In this document: in pieces, positions 1-10,621 of the stretch
Layout: every line of letters begins with the position of its first letter
Position numbering within the stretch: the stretch's first letter is position 1
Source: Chalciporus piperatus
Lineage: Eukaryota > Basidiomycota > Agaricomycetes > Boletales > Boletaceae
NCBI GenBank assembly: GCA_038093975.1
Contig: JBBPTG010000089.1
Span: 47,115 to 111,114, forward strand
Length of the DNA: 64,000 nucleotides
Reading direction: 5' to 3'
Program-made: the position numbers and the translations under genes
Notes under the pieces: generated by a model
Seen by the model: the letters and a program-made list of their open reading frames with translations, nothing else
Databases searched by the model: none
Told to the model about the DNA's origin: nothing

Positions 1-150
1 AGCACTCTTACCCATGGTTTGAGTGGGGGCCGGGCTTCGTTCACATCTAACGTCGTGCATCGATAGCAGGCATCCCATGATCATGGCGGCGTCCGCATCC
101 ATGGCGGTGAAGCTGAGAAGACTAGTAAGTATGGCCAAAGGATCCCCTGC

Positions 151-158
151 ATAAAAAG
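151..158 (+). promoter_or_regulatory. Likely TATA box of the repeat-peptide gene
   Basis: ATAAAAAG lies 77 nt upstream of the ATG at 235. The inverted paralog has TATAAAAAG at the equivalent place (11930-11938, minus strand). Confidence 0.5.
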
Positions 159-234
159 CGGCCTTTTCGTTTCCAATCTATCCCAACCCACCCACTCAGC
201 CCACTTCTCCTACAAGCCATTCACCGAGTAAACA

Positions 235-958
235 ATGCAGTTCTCCCGTCTATTCTTTTTCGTCGCCGCTGCAACTGCAGTGCTCGCCGCCCCTGCTGTG
301 AGTGACCGTTTGCACTCCGTAGCTCTCTCCCAGCTGTGTCGGGTGCTCATACTATTTTCTTAGCTCCTTGAAGAGCGCCAACGATCCGGAGGCCAATTGC
401 GTGGACTTGGTCCTGGACAGGTAAGCTCATTTGCTCTTTCATCTGTGTCGGGTGCTCATACTATTTTCTTAGCTCCTTGAAGAGCGCCAACGAGGAGGCC
501 AATTGCGTGGACTTGCTCCTGGACAGGTAAGCTCATTTGCTCTTTCATCTGTGTCGGGTGCTCATACTATTTTCTTAGCTCCTTGAAGAGCGCCAACGAG
601 GAGGCCAATTGCGTGGACTTGCTCCTGGACAGGTAAGCTCATTTGCTCTTTCAGCTGTGTCGGGTGCTCATACTATTTTCTTAGCTCCTTGAAGAGCGCC
701 AACGAGGAGGCCAATTGCGTGGACTTGCTCCTGGACAGGTAAGCTCATTTACTCTTTCAGCTGTGTCGGGTGCTCATACTATTCTCTTAGCTCCTTGAAG
801 AGCGCCAACGATCCGGAGGCCAATTGCGTGGACTTAGTAATGACTTCATCGTAGGTGATGAAGGCCATCCAAAGCGTGACTTCATCGCAGGTCATGAAGA
901 CTTCATCGGAGGTCATGACGGCCATCCAGAGCGCGACCTCCCTCTCCCTGTATTCTAA
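235..958 (+). CDS. Secreted precursor made of tandemly duplicated exon-intron modules
   Basis: Exon 1 (235-297) encodes M plus 20 residues: a short polar start, a hydrophobic core (LFFFVAAATAVLAA) and a small-residue cleavage zone, so a signal peptide. Exons 364-420, 473-526, 579-632 and 685-738 encode LLEERQRSGGQLRGLGPGQ or LLEERQRGGQLRGLAPGQ. The last exon, 791-958, starts with the same peptide and ends in DFI-x-G/GH-type repeats with one KR site (HPKRDF) and an ER site. All junctions are phase 0 with GT-AG borders, and the four inner introns are each 52 nt and nearly identical. The product would be about 149 residues. I know no family for it. A processed peptide precursor or a repetitive wall protein would both fit. 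Exon edges are inferred, but the repeat itself is seen directly. Confidence 0.7.
364..847 (+). repeat. Tandem array of five exon-intron units (106-109 bp period)
   Basis: Unit starts are at 364, 473, 579, 685 and 791, so spacings are 109, 106, 106 and 106. Each unit is CTCCTTGAAGAGCGCCAACG plus about 37 more coding bases, followed by a 52 nt intron starting GTAAGCTCATTTG and ending TACTATTTTCTTAG. The 3-base length difference is one TCC (Ser) codon. The 3' part of intron 1 (about 328-363) is also a partial unit. Confidence 0.95.
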
Positions 959-1838
959 GGACTCTCTCCCTGGAGAGGGCGGACATGTAAGCTCCCTTTC
1001 CCTTTCAGTTGTTTGCTGCGTGTTTACGTTATTCTGACCGGTTTCAGCTTTAGACTTCGGCGTGCTCGTGCTATTCTTCTGGGAATCCCGTTAAACAAAC
1101 GTGACTCATTGTAAATATCATGTTTATCCCTCGCGTGAGGCTTGTCGTCCTTCTATTCTTTCCCGCCCTGACCGAGCCATCGCTACTTTGATTTGTTTCT
1201 GTATCATCGACTGTGGAATAAACCTTGTCCCATTTATGCCTTTCTTTGATTATTTGGCATTCCGCAATTTCTTGTTACAAAGCGGTAAGTATCAAGTACT
1301 GGCGAGTCGGCGAGTCGGCCACGACAAGAACGAGCCCATACACTTTGTTTGACTATCACAACCAAGTTACAGCGACACTTTTTCTTTCTCCTTCAGAAAC
1401 ACATTTGGTCGCGATCAATGCATTAGTTCACGTCGCTGACGAGGTGCCAGGGATGTACCGGCACTGTCAGTTCCATGTGGTTCTGACAGATCGACGGTTC
1501 TGTCAAGCTTGCTGTCAAGAATCAAGATACAGTGTGTTGTGTGCAGATCGTACAATTGACCCTTGGTGACGTGACAAGCTACACAGTGTAGCTGAACACG
1601 TCAAACTGCCGTCAGTTGTCACGAGCCCTCTCATTTGAAGCAGACCTCGATCGGAGCGCAGCGAAATGGAGCAGCAAAACGCAGTCGGAACTCGCTCGTG
1701 ATCATGGCCACCGACTTCCGCGTGTTCCTTGAGGATTGCCAGTTGTTGCCTCACTCCTACATTTATGATTTCCTATCTCTGCCCCATGTGAGGGTCTCAC
1801 CATTGAACGACCAGCAATCAGGTCATTTTCATCCACAT

Positions 1839-2153
1839 TCACCACAATTCACGTCCCCCGCTCCACTTCAGACTGGCACTCGTCTTCACCCCATCGAAAT
1901 TCTTCGAAGCCTCAAACCCCCGTCGGTTGCGAATCCCATCATAGATGAAGTCCTTCGGATTATCGAGCTTTTGTACCAGCGCTTCAAGTTCCTCGCCCGC
2001 CACCACAAATTCCGACTCCTCCGTAAAGATCCCTTCGGAAGCTCGACGCCCGTTGGATTCGTTTACCCATTGCCATCGGAATCGGACAGACGGATCATCG
2101 GTCTGATGATTGCCGTTGGACTGGTATCCTGAGAACGAGGCATCATGCGTCAC
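1839..2153 (-). pseudogene. Fragment of a repeated unknown coding segment (copy 1)
   Basis: The minus-strand frame of 104 codons contains EELEALVQK, NPKDFIYDGI, FEASKNFDGVKT and SLKW. The same order is found in the plus-strand frame at 12938-13282. Conservation at protein level with different DNA suggests that the segment was once coding. No family was recognised. It lies just outside the left inverted arm, and its partner lies just outside the right one, so the duplication once reached further than the arms do now. Confidence 0.45.
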
Positions 2154-4379
2154 GCATCATGAATTTGGATCTGGGCCGAAGATACTTGTTGAGCTACGAC
2201 AGCTCGTCTGTAGTTCGATAGTCCCTCGGTTCAACAATTATATACTTACACAAGTTCTGATCCTTGATTCGTTCTGGCTGCTTCCTGTATATTAACTCAA
2301 AATTCCCAGAACTCAATGCTTCTCTGGAAAACAGCAGACTCCAACCACGACGCGCTATCCACGGCTCCCCGCTATTTCGAGTCAGTCCTTCACTTCGATT
2401 ACTCAGGTGAGTTTCCAAGTGCCCAACCGAACTTTTGAAAGACACAAAAAGTATAACCCATGCGAAGCCATCCTTCCTAATCTTGACCATCGTAGACTTT
2501 CCGCCGGTTGGGGCGGCTATTCTTGTCACAGCGTGTTCCGAGCAGTTTTCCCTCGGAACCGCACAGTATATGCGGTACCGACGGCTCATCCGTGGGACTG
2601 ATCCAGAGAAAAAGGCAGGTTATATTCGACGGAAATCCAACCAGGAGTTTCCCTGTCTGTTACAGTGATCTCCCGCTCGCCTGCCAGTGCTCCAAAAAGC
2701 CCAGTCCGCTCGAGGTCGAGTGCTCTACCAAGTCTCTACCACCGTTCCTATTCGAGCCGAAACCCCACTAGACAACACTGACTGCACAAGCGATCTTGAA
2801 CAAAGGTTGTTCCATGCAAGATTCTTGTTGCGGTAATGTATGTAACACGACCGAGGGTGCTACTTCTTTGATAGACGATTTCATTCAAGATCTTCTCTCG
2901 ACGCATCTGGCTCGGCAGACTAACCGAGGCACCCGGCTTGGTCGAGAAAGTCGATCGTTTTATCAAAGATGTGGGCCAGCCTGAGGGGGTTGATAAGATC
3001 ATATCGGCTTGCTAGCCAATGGAAGTGTGATCCTGGACATCAAATTTGATGATCAAAAATAAAATAACAGAGCCTTTAGGTATCGTATTTCCACTTCCAA
3101 GCGATGAAGGGTACAAATACAGAGGGGTACGTATAATTGGTTTCATAGTGTACGAGATTGATGTGATGTCCGAGGGATGCCAGTAGGTCAAAGCGTGACG
3201 ACAGCATCACCGAGCGAGGAATTTTGCGACGCCCAAGAACCCATGAGTTGCAGCAACGACGACCTTCGCATGGGGAGTCCTGGGTTGAATGGGACGAGGG
3301 GGTTTCCATGCAGGTTGGTGTCGGGTTCGGGGAACACAGCTGTGGCAGACGTAAGAGGGTGATCCGCCGTGGATCTCTCTGGTTTGTCCGTGCCTGAATC
3401 GTGGTTAGATGGGGGATCAGCACGATGCATGCTTCGGTGCTATCGATGTGACTCACCAGTGTTTGCAGGTCAACCAGCAATGGCCGCACTCCTTGGGGTG
3501 CTCGCTGCTGAAGACACAGCAGCGGGCATAACAATCTTGGGCTATATCCATGTACACAACTGCCGGCTATGGTGCGTCAGGGTCTGGCTGCAGCGAGGGA
3601 TACAGAACAGATAATGCGACTTACCCCATTATTGACAGTCTTTTCGTTATCGCGGGCGGAGCCATCATCAAAGAGTGGCTCTCGGTGGTGGCATTTGGAG
3701 CACGTGCGAATGGGGACTACAAAGTTACACATGACTGCACATCACCATGAGCACGAGGCCACCATGACGCTAACCGACGACAGTGCTCACCTGAGTACTA
3801 GTATTGTAAATGAATAGTTCTTACAGGTAGCAAAGGAGGAACGAGTTATGATACCACGCTCGACTCAGAGTATGAGGGGGCCTGGTCAAGGATGAGAACG
3901 AACGACGAAACGCCGACTCTGCAAGGCTTATAACCGACGCTCAGATGCGGATGTTTGTGGTGAATCAGTCATCATTTAATGACCGGAATTATACAAAGGA
4001 GCGGTCCACACTGCATGAGACCCGAGTACCTGCCACCTGAGCTTCCTGTGCCAAACACGGATAGGACCAACAATGGGTTGCGGTCACTCCGATTTTGGAT
4101 AAGGTTTTGGATCAGGTATAGGAAAAAGGCAGGCGTAACGGTGTTTGTTGTTGAGATAGCGAGTGGACCTAAATTTGTGGATGTTGGGTTTGAAAGGATG
4201 ACAGGAGTAGGGGACGTGGATTGTGGAGAATGTGGATGAAAATGGGCAGTGGTGGGTTCGGAAGACCGACAATCACCGAGTTCGTGGGTTTCTTGCCAAG
4301 GGAGAGTTCAAGGCTGGAGGCTGGAGCTACTTACATAGTAACTTCTAGACTCTTGCCAAGAAAACACGGGTAAGTTTCA

Positions 4380-4810
4380 TCTGGGCGAATCCACTTCGAG
4401 TGAGTGCGACAGTGTGGTTCAATGGTGAGACACTCACATGGCGCAGAGATAGGAAATCGTAAATGTGAAGCAACAATTGGGAACCCTCAAGGAACACGCA
4501 GTCCGCCAGTGGATGCGAGTCGAACTTGAAATCTACGAAGATATACGCTCGTGAACCCGGGAGACTTGCTCGGACGCGAACTTGGAAGTGGACCACCGGA
4601 AGTCGGAGGAACTTGAAAGAGCCTGTAAGGCGGGTGACCGACGGCCATGATCATGAGCAAGTTCCGACTGTCTTTTTACTACTCCACCGTGTTCGCCGCA
4701 CTTTGAGGTATTGTAGTATACAACTTGAACGACTCGCATCCTCTCTCAGTCTTGGCAAGCTTGACATCCCGGGCCTGGATCCCGAGGAGAGCCCCGAACA
4801 TATATCAATG
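4380..4810. repeat. Dispersed repeat, best copy
   Basis: Sequence around 4425-4500 matches the reverse complement of 1735-1800 (GGCAGAGATAGGAAATC-type core). The stretch at 4560-4665 matches 10745-10830 (ACTTGCTCGGACGCGAACT and GGCCATGATCA). The stretch at 4735-4800 matches 12855-12925 (GACATCCCGGGCC and CCCGAGGAGAGC). Four partial copies therefore occur within 13 kb. No coding capacity was recognised. Confidence 0.7.
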
Positions 4811-4932
4811 CCACCGAATGGTTGTCAAAGTAATTAATATCAATATCCCCAAATGATGATCGCGTACTACGCGACGATGGCGCGAAAAGAACTTGAAGGA
4901 ACGACTGCGGCGGCGACGACCCAATTTCCACG

Positions 4933-6260
4933 ATGTTTTTCAAGGCTGCTGCAAGTCTGGTGGTCCTGATCGTACGTGCTCATTGTCTTACACTCACGAC
5001 GTTGGGTTCTTGAACACCAACACCGAACAGGCCATCTTATTCTACCGCAGTGGTCGTATTCTCAAGCACAACATCCTCACCAAACCAGCTCTTCCTGACG
5101 CTTACTACGTCGGCGGAAACTGGACGACACATTGCAGCCTCATCCAAGATGAGGTGTCCAATACCATAAACTTTTGCGAGGACATCACTTTCTGGGACCA
5201 CCATGACGACAATGGTAGATTGAGCAACCGCTATGTACTCCTCGGTTGCGACCCGAATCGTAAAGCATGGAACACCGTCATGGGTCCGCTCAGAGACCCA
5301 GCCCCGCGGGGACACCTCTGGTTGTATTCACCCGCGGATGGCAAATCGCAGCCCATTGCGTTCGAGGGCTACCCAGACGGACACGACTTCCACCCACTCG
5401 GCATGGAGATTTACCCCTCACATGCAGGTGCACCATCGAACCTCTTCATCGTCAACCATGCACGTGCACGTACGACCATCGAGATGTTCACATTGGACCC
5501 AGCTCGCCCCTACCAAGCAACATACGTCCGCACGCTCACGTCACCCTATTTTGTCTCCCCAAACGCACTCGCGCTCACTTCCCCTACCTCGTTTTATGTC
5601 ACCAACGACCACCTCATGACGCGCCGTCTTCCATCTCCCCTCGGGCACATCCTTCCAATCATCGAAAGCGTCGCTGGACTCCCCCTCAGCTGGCTTGCCC
5701 ATGTAATCATCAACGCAGACGGCTCACTGACGCACACATTCTCCGCGGTAGGTATCCCCTTCTCCAACGGCGTCGCCATTTCCCCCGATGGCAACCACCT
5801 TGCCCTCGCATCCACCTCCATCGGCGCCATCCAATTCTACACTCGCAACACCAGCACGAACGTCCTTGAATTCGAGACCTCCGTACCTGTCCCCTTCCTC
5901 CCTGACAACATCAAATACGACGACGCAGGCACCCTCGTCGTAGCAGGACACCCCCACTTCCCTTCTCTCATCGCTCTCGCAGCTAACAAAACGGATGCCA
6001 TCGCATCAAGCTGGACGATTTCCCTGTCTCCGCTCTCCAACACCATGCGCTTTGCCCCCAAGACCCGAGCCTACGACCTCCGCGCGCCCCTGTCCGCCTC
6101 CAAGTTGGCCCCCGCTAGTCTGGCGTACGAGGTGGAGACGTTGTTCCAGAGCGATGGGTCTGTGTTTGGGTCATCGTCGACGGTGTTGAGGGATGACGAG
6201 AGTGGGAGGATATATCTAGCGGGGTTGTATGAAATGGGGATTATGGTTTGCCATCCTTGA
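4933..6260 (+). CDS. Serum paraoxonase/arylesterase-like six-bladed propeller hydrolase
   Basis: The best model is two exons, 4933-4971 and 5031-6260, joined in phase 0 by a 59 nt intron (GTACGT...CAG), giving about 422 residues. This start yields MFFKAAASLVVLI followed by AILFYRSGRI, a hydrophobic signal or signal-anchor end as in paraoxonases; a start at 4893 would keep the intron and lacks it. Family marks are CEDITFWDHH near residue 60, HDFHPLGMEIY, a VNHAR motif (calcium and catalytic His area), FYVTNDH, ISPDGNHLAL and LPDNIKYDDAGTLVVAGHP. Length is near the usual 355-420. Such enzymes hydrolyse lactones or aryl esters with calcium; the substrate here is unknown. The reading frame is intact, unlike several neighbours. 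Confidence 0.85.
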
Positions 6261-6902
6261 TGTAGATTCGGAAGCTGACGAGCAAATATTAGAACGTTCT
6301 ACCGTTGGTCTTTGAATGAACTCTCAACCACTTTCTTGCTCGACGACTGAGAGGACTGCATACGAATGATACGGAAGACTTGGATTCTAGAACCCACACG
6401 AACCGCATGCACCGCGTAAGTTTAAGACAGGACCCAACAGCCCAATACCAGTGCATTTGGTCGCCCATTGCCTATAGGTCGACTGGTTCAAATCCGTACA
6501 TGTGCGCAGCATTACAGGTTTTGAACGTGTTCCAAGCTTAAGTAGACATGTGGGAACAGACAACGGAATCCCAGTGCCGACAACGGGCGCGACACACATA
6601 GGTGGTCATGTACGGTGGTGGATGTATGCAGTCAACGCCGATTTAAGTTCTGACATTGTTTCCTCGCTACTACAGGTTCCGAGCGGATCCTGTATGCATG
6701 TATCGAATTATGTACATATTCCGCACGATCATGTGCTTCCCTTCATCCAGTGTAGCTCATTTGCGCTCCAATCAAAACTTGCGTGCTCCAAGCGCGCAAG
6801 GCAGGGTGACCCTGGTCTTCCTTATCGGTCGACACCTCGACACCTCCTTCATTTCAAGCAGATTCAAGCCTCCGCGAGTTTACTTCTTGTTCAGATCCCA
6901 CC
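6261..6902. other. Intergenic region
   Basis: No gene was supported. A GGTTCAAATCC string at about 6488-6498 resembles a tRNA B box, but no flanking stems pair. An open frame runs through from 6502 into the next gene without recognisable content before about 6940. Confidence 0.5.
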
Positions 6903-8130
6903 ATGCTTTCCGAACGCGATGAGTTTGCAGAACACCTATTTCAAGAGGGTTACCCTCTGTGGAGTCCAGATCCACTCAGACTACCCGACGATCGCGAAAG
7001 TGTCGGTATCAAGATCATGGGGGGATGTAGGCGCCGTCGACAAGGACGGCCATTTCGACCTCTTCTTCAATATATGCGAACCGCCCCACGATGATCTTTA
7101 CGACAATCCATCTGGCTTCACGGTGATCCGAGAGCCAGAAGTTGTTCCCAACTTCCAAAGAATTTCCCCTCGGAATGTCGTCTCCTCCCCCCAAACCTCT
7201 TGGACATCCACTGACCTTCAGCCAGCTATGTACAGGTCCGTTTCCAATGTTTTTCCCGATCGCGCGACTGATTGCACCAAAAGTCACAAAAGAACTCTGT
7301 ATCGTGCCAAACTAGCTGCCAATGGAGCACATATCATCCTACCACACGGAGCAGATCAGTACGAACTTAATCGTCGAGATCAAGCTCTATTCATGAAGTT
7401 CAAGTTGGCCAGACAACACGGGCGGGAATGGTACATGATCGCTAGAGATCAGTTTGCACTCGGATCTGATCCTCTTTACCTCATCACTGGGTTCTATAGA
7501 ACCTGCTCGTGGTCATTGGCATCATTTCGCCTGAACACCGATGCTGATGTCCGTGTACGCTGTGAGGTGGAGCACGGGGATGAACGAAAGATCCTACGAA
7601 ACGAGTCTTTCTGGAACCCTAGAGGTCGTTTTGGCAACAAGATCGGTCCTGCACCTGAAAACGAAGGACACAAGAACTAAAACGTGTTCATCAGTGGAAT
7701 TGTGATTACTGCGAATGAGCAAGTGCTGAAACAGGAACCGCAGGCAGTGGGGCTCCAGGCATTTTTCTCCAGATTGCTCATGAGCGCACCGACGAATGAT
7801 GCAGCTGATTCCGCAAAGGCGGGGAGTGACGATATTCAAGTATCCATCGACCATTTCCCCGGGGTGCGACAAGTAGGTTTGTTCCCATACTTTCTTTCAC
7901 TCATTGTTAAGTTCCCGCAGAAAGTCTCTCACCCAGGGGAAATCATCAATCGATATTTACTTGCAAATGTGAGTTGTTACGATGAAGGATGCGAGTCTTG
8001 TGATTGCTTATGGGTAGCACAGGAGCCATCTGCGGGAATTGCCATCACCCACGATGTTCTATGGATGACCCTAGTTGAGGCAGTGCGTGATGTGGTACAA
8101 CCACGTTTTAACGAGCGTGATTCAGGGACA
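6903..8130 (+). pseudogene. Broken agaricomycete-specific hypothetical protein gene
   Basis: The start MLSERDEFAEHLFQEGYPLW...PDD is followed in another frame by GDVGAVDKDGHFDLFFNIC, then GAHIILPHGADQYELNRRDQ, WYMIARDQ, LYLITGFYRTCSWSLASF, FISGIVITANEQ and, after introns, HPGEIINRYLLAN and AITHDVLWM. This block order is familiar to me from large uncharacterised protein sets of agaricomycetes, often near NLR genes; I know no function. Two lesions are visible: a frame change near 7015-7025, where about four extra bases separate GIKI from GDVG, and a TAA at 7678-7680 where a Gln codon would fit (EGHKN then NVFISGI). A two-base repair by splicing was looked for and not found. Confidence 0.6.
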
Positions 8131-8379
8131 GTTATCAACGATCGAGGACCTGGAGATGCGTGTAGAGGAGCTAATCACAGAGCATTATTCGATAAATGTC
8201 GAGAACGGTGAGGATAGAAATCCCAGATTCGCACGGTAGCCCATTCCTCTCAGGCACCATCTACCTATCTTGCGCGTGTTACAGGGATACATGACGAAGA
8301 AGGATGACAAACGAGAGGTGTATATCATGCTGATACGAAGCCTCATTCAAGTCATGAGCACGATATACACACCATTACG
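8131..8379 (+). other. Possible upstream exons of the next gene
   Basis: One frame reads NHVLTSVIQGQLSTIEDLEMRV-like sequence to about 8210, and another reads YMTKKDDKREVYIMLIRSLI at about 8288-8350. Both look coding (charged, helical), but I could not join them with certainty to the gene on either side. Confidence 0.35.
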
Positions 8380-8889
8380 ATGATCTCTTCCACTGACTCT
8401 CTGACATCAATCCAGCACCTCCATTACATCTGGACAGCCCCAGAATCGTGTCTGATCGAAAAGCGACTTCATGTGTTCTTCCCTGGATCGTTCGAGGGCA
8501 TAGACGGGCCCTCGCCATTACATTTTCACGTACATCTGCTTGAGGAAGAAAAGGCCCAACCGGGACAACTCAAGGAAGAATGTCACGAGTGGATGAATCG
8601 CGCTGTGGATTGGGCTGCTGTGCGTGAGGAGGAATGTCGGCAGAATGGGTAAACATCTTTCTATTCAATGTTCTTTCTTCTACGCTGACCAAGATCTAGA
8701 CTATCGAAGGAGGGAATGGATGCAAGCTACATAGACGACTTCCAAGAGGCGTTCCCCCCTCCGTTAGAACCGGCCGAGATGGTTCAAGATGTTGAACTTG
8801 ACATTAAATATGTTGAGGGAATGGTACGGGGGCTTCGAGAAATAGATGATGAAAGCAGGCTTTGGTTAAGCAAGGGCCGTAAGTACTAG
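8380..8889 (+). CDS. Hypothetical acidic protein, two exons
   Basis: Exon 8380-8648 (HLHYIWTAPESCLIEKRLHVFF, then LKEECHEWMNRAVDWAAVREEE) joins over a 51 nt intron (GTAAAC...CTAG, 8649-8699) to an exon reading LSKEGMDASYIDDFQEAFPP and ending ...LWLSKGRKY stop at 8887-8889. The product is about 152 residues and rich in Glu and Asp. The true start may be further upstream, because coding-like sequence precedes it. No family was recognised. Confidence 0.45.
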
Positions 8890-9301
8890 TGAGTGACGTC
8901 GCGAGCAATTTCGACCTCGGAAGAGGAAAGATCCTCAAGGGGTGAGTTTCAAGCCACTGCCGCATCAGGAAAATGCCGCCCGTCTTGGGCGACTGGATGC
9001 GGATGCATGCAGTCGCTCAGACACGCTCGATGCCAACTGCCGACTCGGACAGCCATGTCGATTTCTGCCCCTGGCAGGCAATGTTTCTTCTTTTATCTGG
9101 TGAGTAGTCTTGTCACGTAATGTTTCTAGTGATGCTTTTGCCCCTGAGCACTGAGCACTGAGCGCTGAGCACCGACCCAGTACCAAAAGAAGGAAATTAC
9201 TATTGTTCGCGTTCTCGCCATGCCAGCGGCAGGGGTGTTATGGCATGACAGCTACATATCGTGCAAAGTCTGGGCCAATTCGGTTCCTGAGAAGCTGGGA
9301 G

Positions 9302-9309
9302 CTATAAGT
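9302..9309 (+). promoter_or_regulatory. Likely TATA element
   Basis: TATAAGTA lies 46 nt upstream of the ATG at 9348, a spacing that fits a fungal core promoter. Confidence 0.4.
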
Positions 9310-9347
9310 ACCCCCCTTGTCAGTTACAGCTGCAGACGTTCCCATCC

Positions 9348-10621
9348 ATGACCGAATCACACAACCCTGTCGTCACGCGGAACCTTGTATTTCATAGGTA
9401 ATTTGTAACCACATTTTATGTGATGTTCAACTTAACTCCATTGACACTCAAGCGAGGACCTAGGGAAAGATGCGACACTGATCTTTCTCTTCGACGTATA
9501 TGATACCGAACACGATGCACCCATAACTTCCCATCCGGTTGTCTGGAAGTGAGACAGATTTCCTTTGTGCATCATGGCCTCACATTCTCGATTTTAGAAA
9601 GGTTTTCTTTGGAAAGACAGGTGCGTTTTTGCCAGATCAAGCATCAGTGGCCCGCTGACTTTGCACACTTGAACGACGCAAAGGAAACTACACGAAGACG
9701 TTGGAATACACGAATCAGTACGTCGCATTATAATTCGTCACTGGAGTGATCATATGCACAGTTGCTAGGCTTACATTCACCAAACCTGATGCTGGGGATC
9801 TCAAATTCCATTTCCCAGCGGTTGGATTCATGGCTTCGATCCCGGTCGAGGCAGTGCGTGTTGGTTTTTCGAGATTCATGTCAGCTGCTGACATTCCCGA
9901 TAGTCTTACTCTAACCCTAACCTATGGGTTCCCGACTCCATGCCTAAGATGTCAACCTGGCGTCCCCTCACTGTGCGTTTGGCTTCGACTACATAGTAGC
10001 TGCTGAACACTCAGGCTCCGCAAAGCTTAGTAAGCGCCCCCTTGTCCTTTGGCGGACCGAGGATGGTGAAGATTTCAAACTCTCTGTGAGTAACACTTTC
10101 ATCGTGGTATTTGTTAGCTGAAACATCAGACTGAAAGGCTACCGAGGATGCCGTTGGAGAACCTAGGCCACCGTTGCCGCCAGATGCATTGGTGCTACAG
10201 AATGAATCTGGTGAGAGGGTGGATGCCGTGCTTGGTGAGCACCCCTGAATCCTACAGACCTCTTTAACGACGACCTACTGATATTGTACTTGCCAGGTTT
10301 TCGAGAGCAGCCGGGGGGGTTACCCCAATTCGCGCGGGTATTCCGCAACATTGGGTATGTCTTTCCAGTTCAAACCTTTTTGTCGAAAACCCGTTGAAGT
10401 ACTAACTGGTCAGCCACGGACGCCGCGTGAACGTGACTGATTTTAAACCGGTTCTTCGTGCATATGTCGCTTCCACTTACGAGGAGGGAGAGGTCCTTTT
10501 AGAGCCCACCTCAGGACAGCTCATCTGGTCTGCAAATCTGGATGCACTACCAGAGAAGACTCGGTGGAAGGTCAGTTACGACCACGCTAGCGGGAATTTC
10601 ATTGTTGGCCAAACAGCGTAA
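9348..10621 (+). CDS. Nine-exon gene of an uncharacterised agaricomycete family
   Basis: Splicing by consensus gives one continuous frame: exons 9348-9397, 9453-9548, 9598-9620, 9684-9717, 9769-about 9850, then exons beginning near 9903, 10016 and 10130, and a C-terminal part from about 10296 to the TAA at 10619. Readable blocks are LGKDATLIFLFDVYDTEHD, FGKTGNYTKTLEYTNQ, LTFTKPDAGDLKF, SLVSAPLSFGGPRMVKISNS, FREQPGGLPQFARVFRNIG, VNVTDFKPVLRAYVASTYEE and WKVSYDHASGNFIVGQTA. The joints YTNQ-LTFTKP and NIG-HGRR are especially clean. I have seen similar C-termini in unnamed agaricomycete proteins; no function is known to me. No stop or frameshift was found if this model is right. Confidence 0.6.

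Larger units (their letters stand above)
1..1725 (+). repeat. Left arm of a large inverted duplication
   Basis: This segment matches the reverse complement of 10785-12092. Shared landmarks in order are the promoter and leader, the signal-peptide exon (235-297), the motif around 960-1060, and the stretch at 1395-1640 that contains ACATTTGGTCGCGATCAATG. Homology stops near 1725 in the phrase shared with the right arm around 10790. The left arm is longer, mainly because of tandem modules at 364-840 and extra sequence near 1160-1230. The window edge cuts the arm at position 1, so its outer limit is unknown. Confidence 0.85.
959..4932. other. Gene-poor stretch with repeats and weak reading frames
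   Basis: After the precursor gene come arm sequence to 1725, then homologies to other places in the window: 1690-1800 (also 4420-4760, 10750-10870) and 1839-2153 (also 12938-13170). On the minus strand, 2153-1839 can encode EELEALVQKLDNPKDFIY, matching EELEALVQKPYNPKDFIY on the plus strand at 13027-13080. Between 2190 and 4400 there are several 60-150 codon frames on both strands, but none has a recognisable domain and no convincing gene was assembled. A Cys-rich minus-strand stretch near 3440-3540 is too uncertain to call. Confidence 0.6.

Noticed and set aside
364..850. CRISPR-like array
   Set aside because: Both the repeat and its spacers are nearly identical in every unit and fit exons and introns; the organism is a eukaryote.
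7..958. Mating pheromone precursor of the basidiomycete CaaX type
   Set aside because: The predicted C-terminus (LPLPVF) lacks a CaaX box and the protein has a secretory signal peptide, unlike those pheromones.
3076..3534. 152-codon minus-strand gene
   Set aside because: Several frames are open at once here, and none has recognisable domains or consistent splice sites.
4893..4932. Start of the paraoxonase-like gene at 4893
   Set aside because: It would retain a consensus intron and lose the hydrophobic N-terminus that the start at 4933 gives.
6470..6510. tRNA-like B box (GGTTCAAATCC)
   Set aside because: The flanking bases do not form a T-stem or acceptor stem, and no D-arm lies at the right distance.
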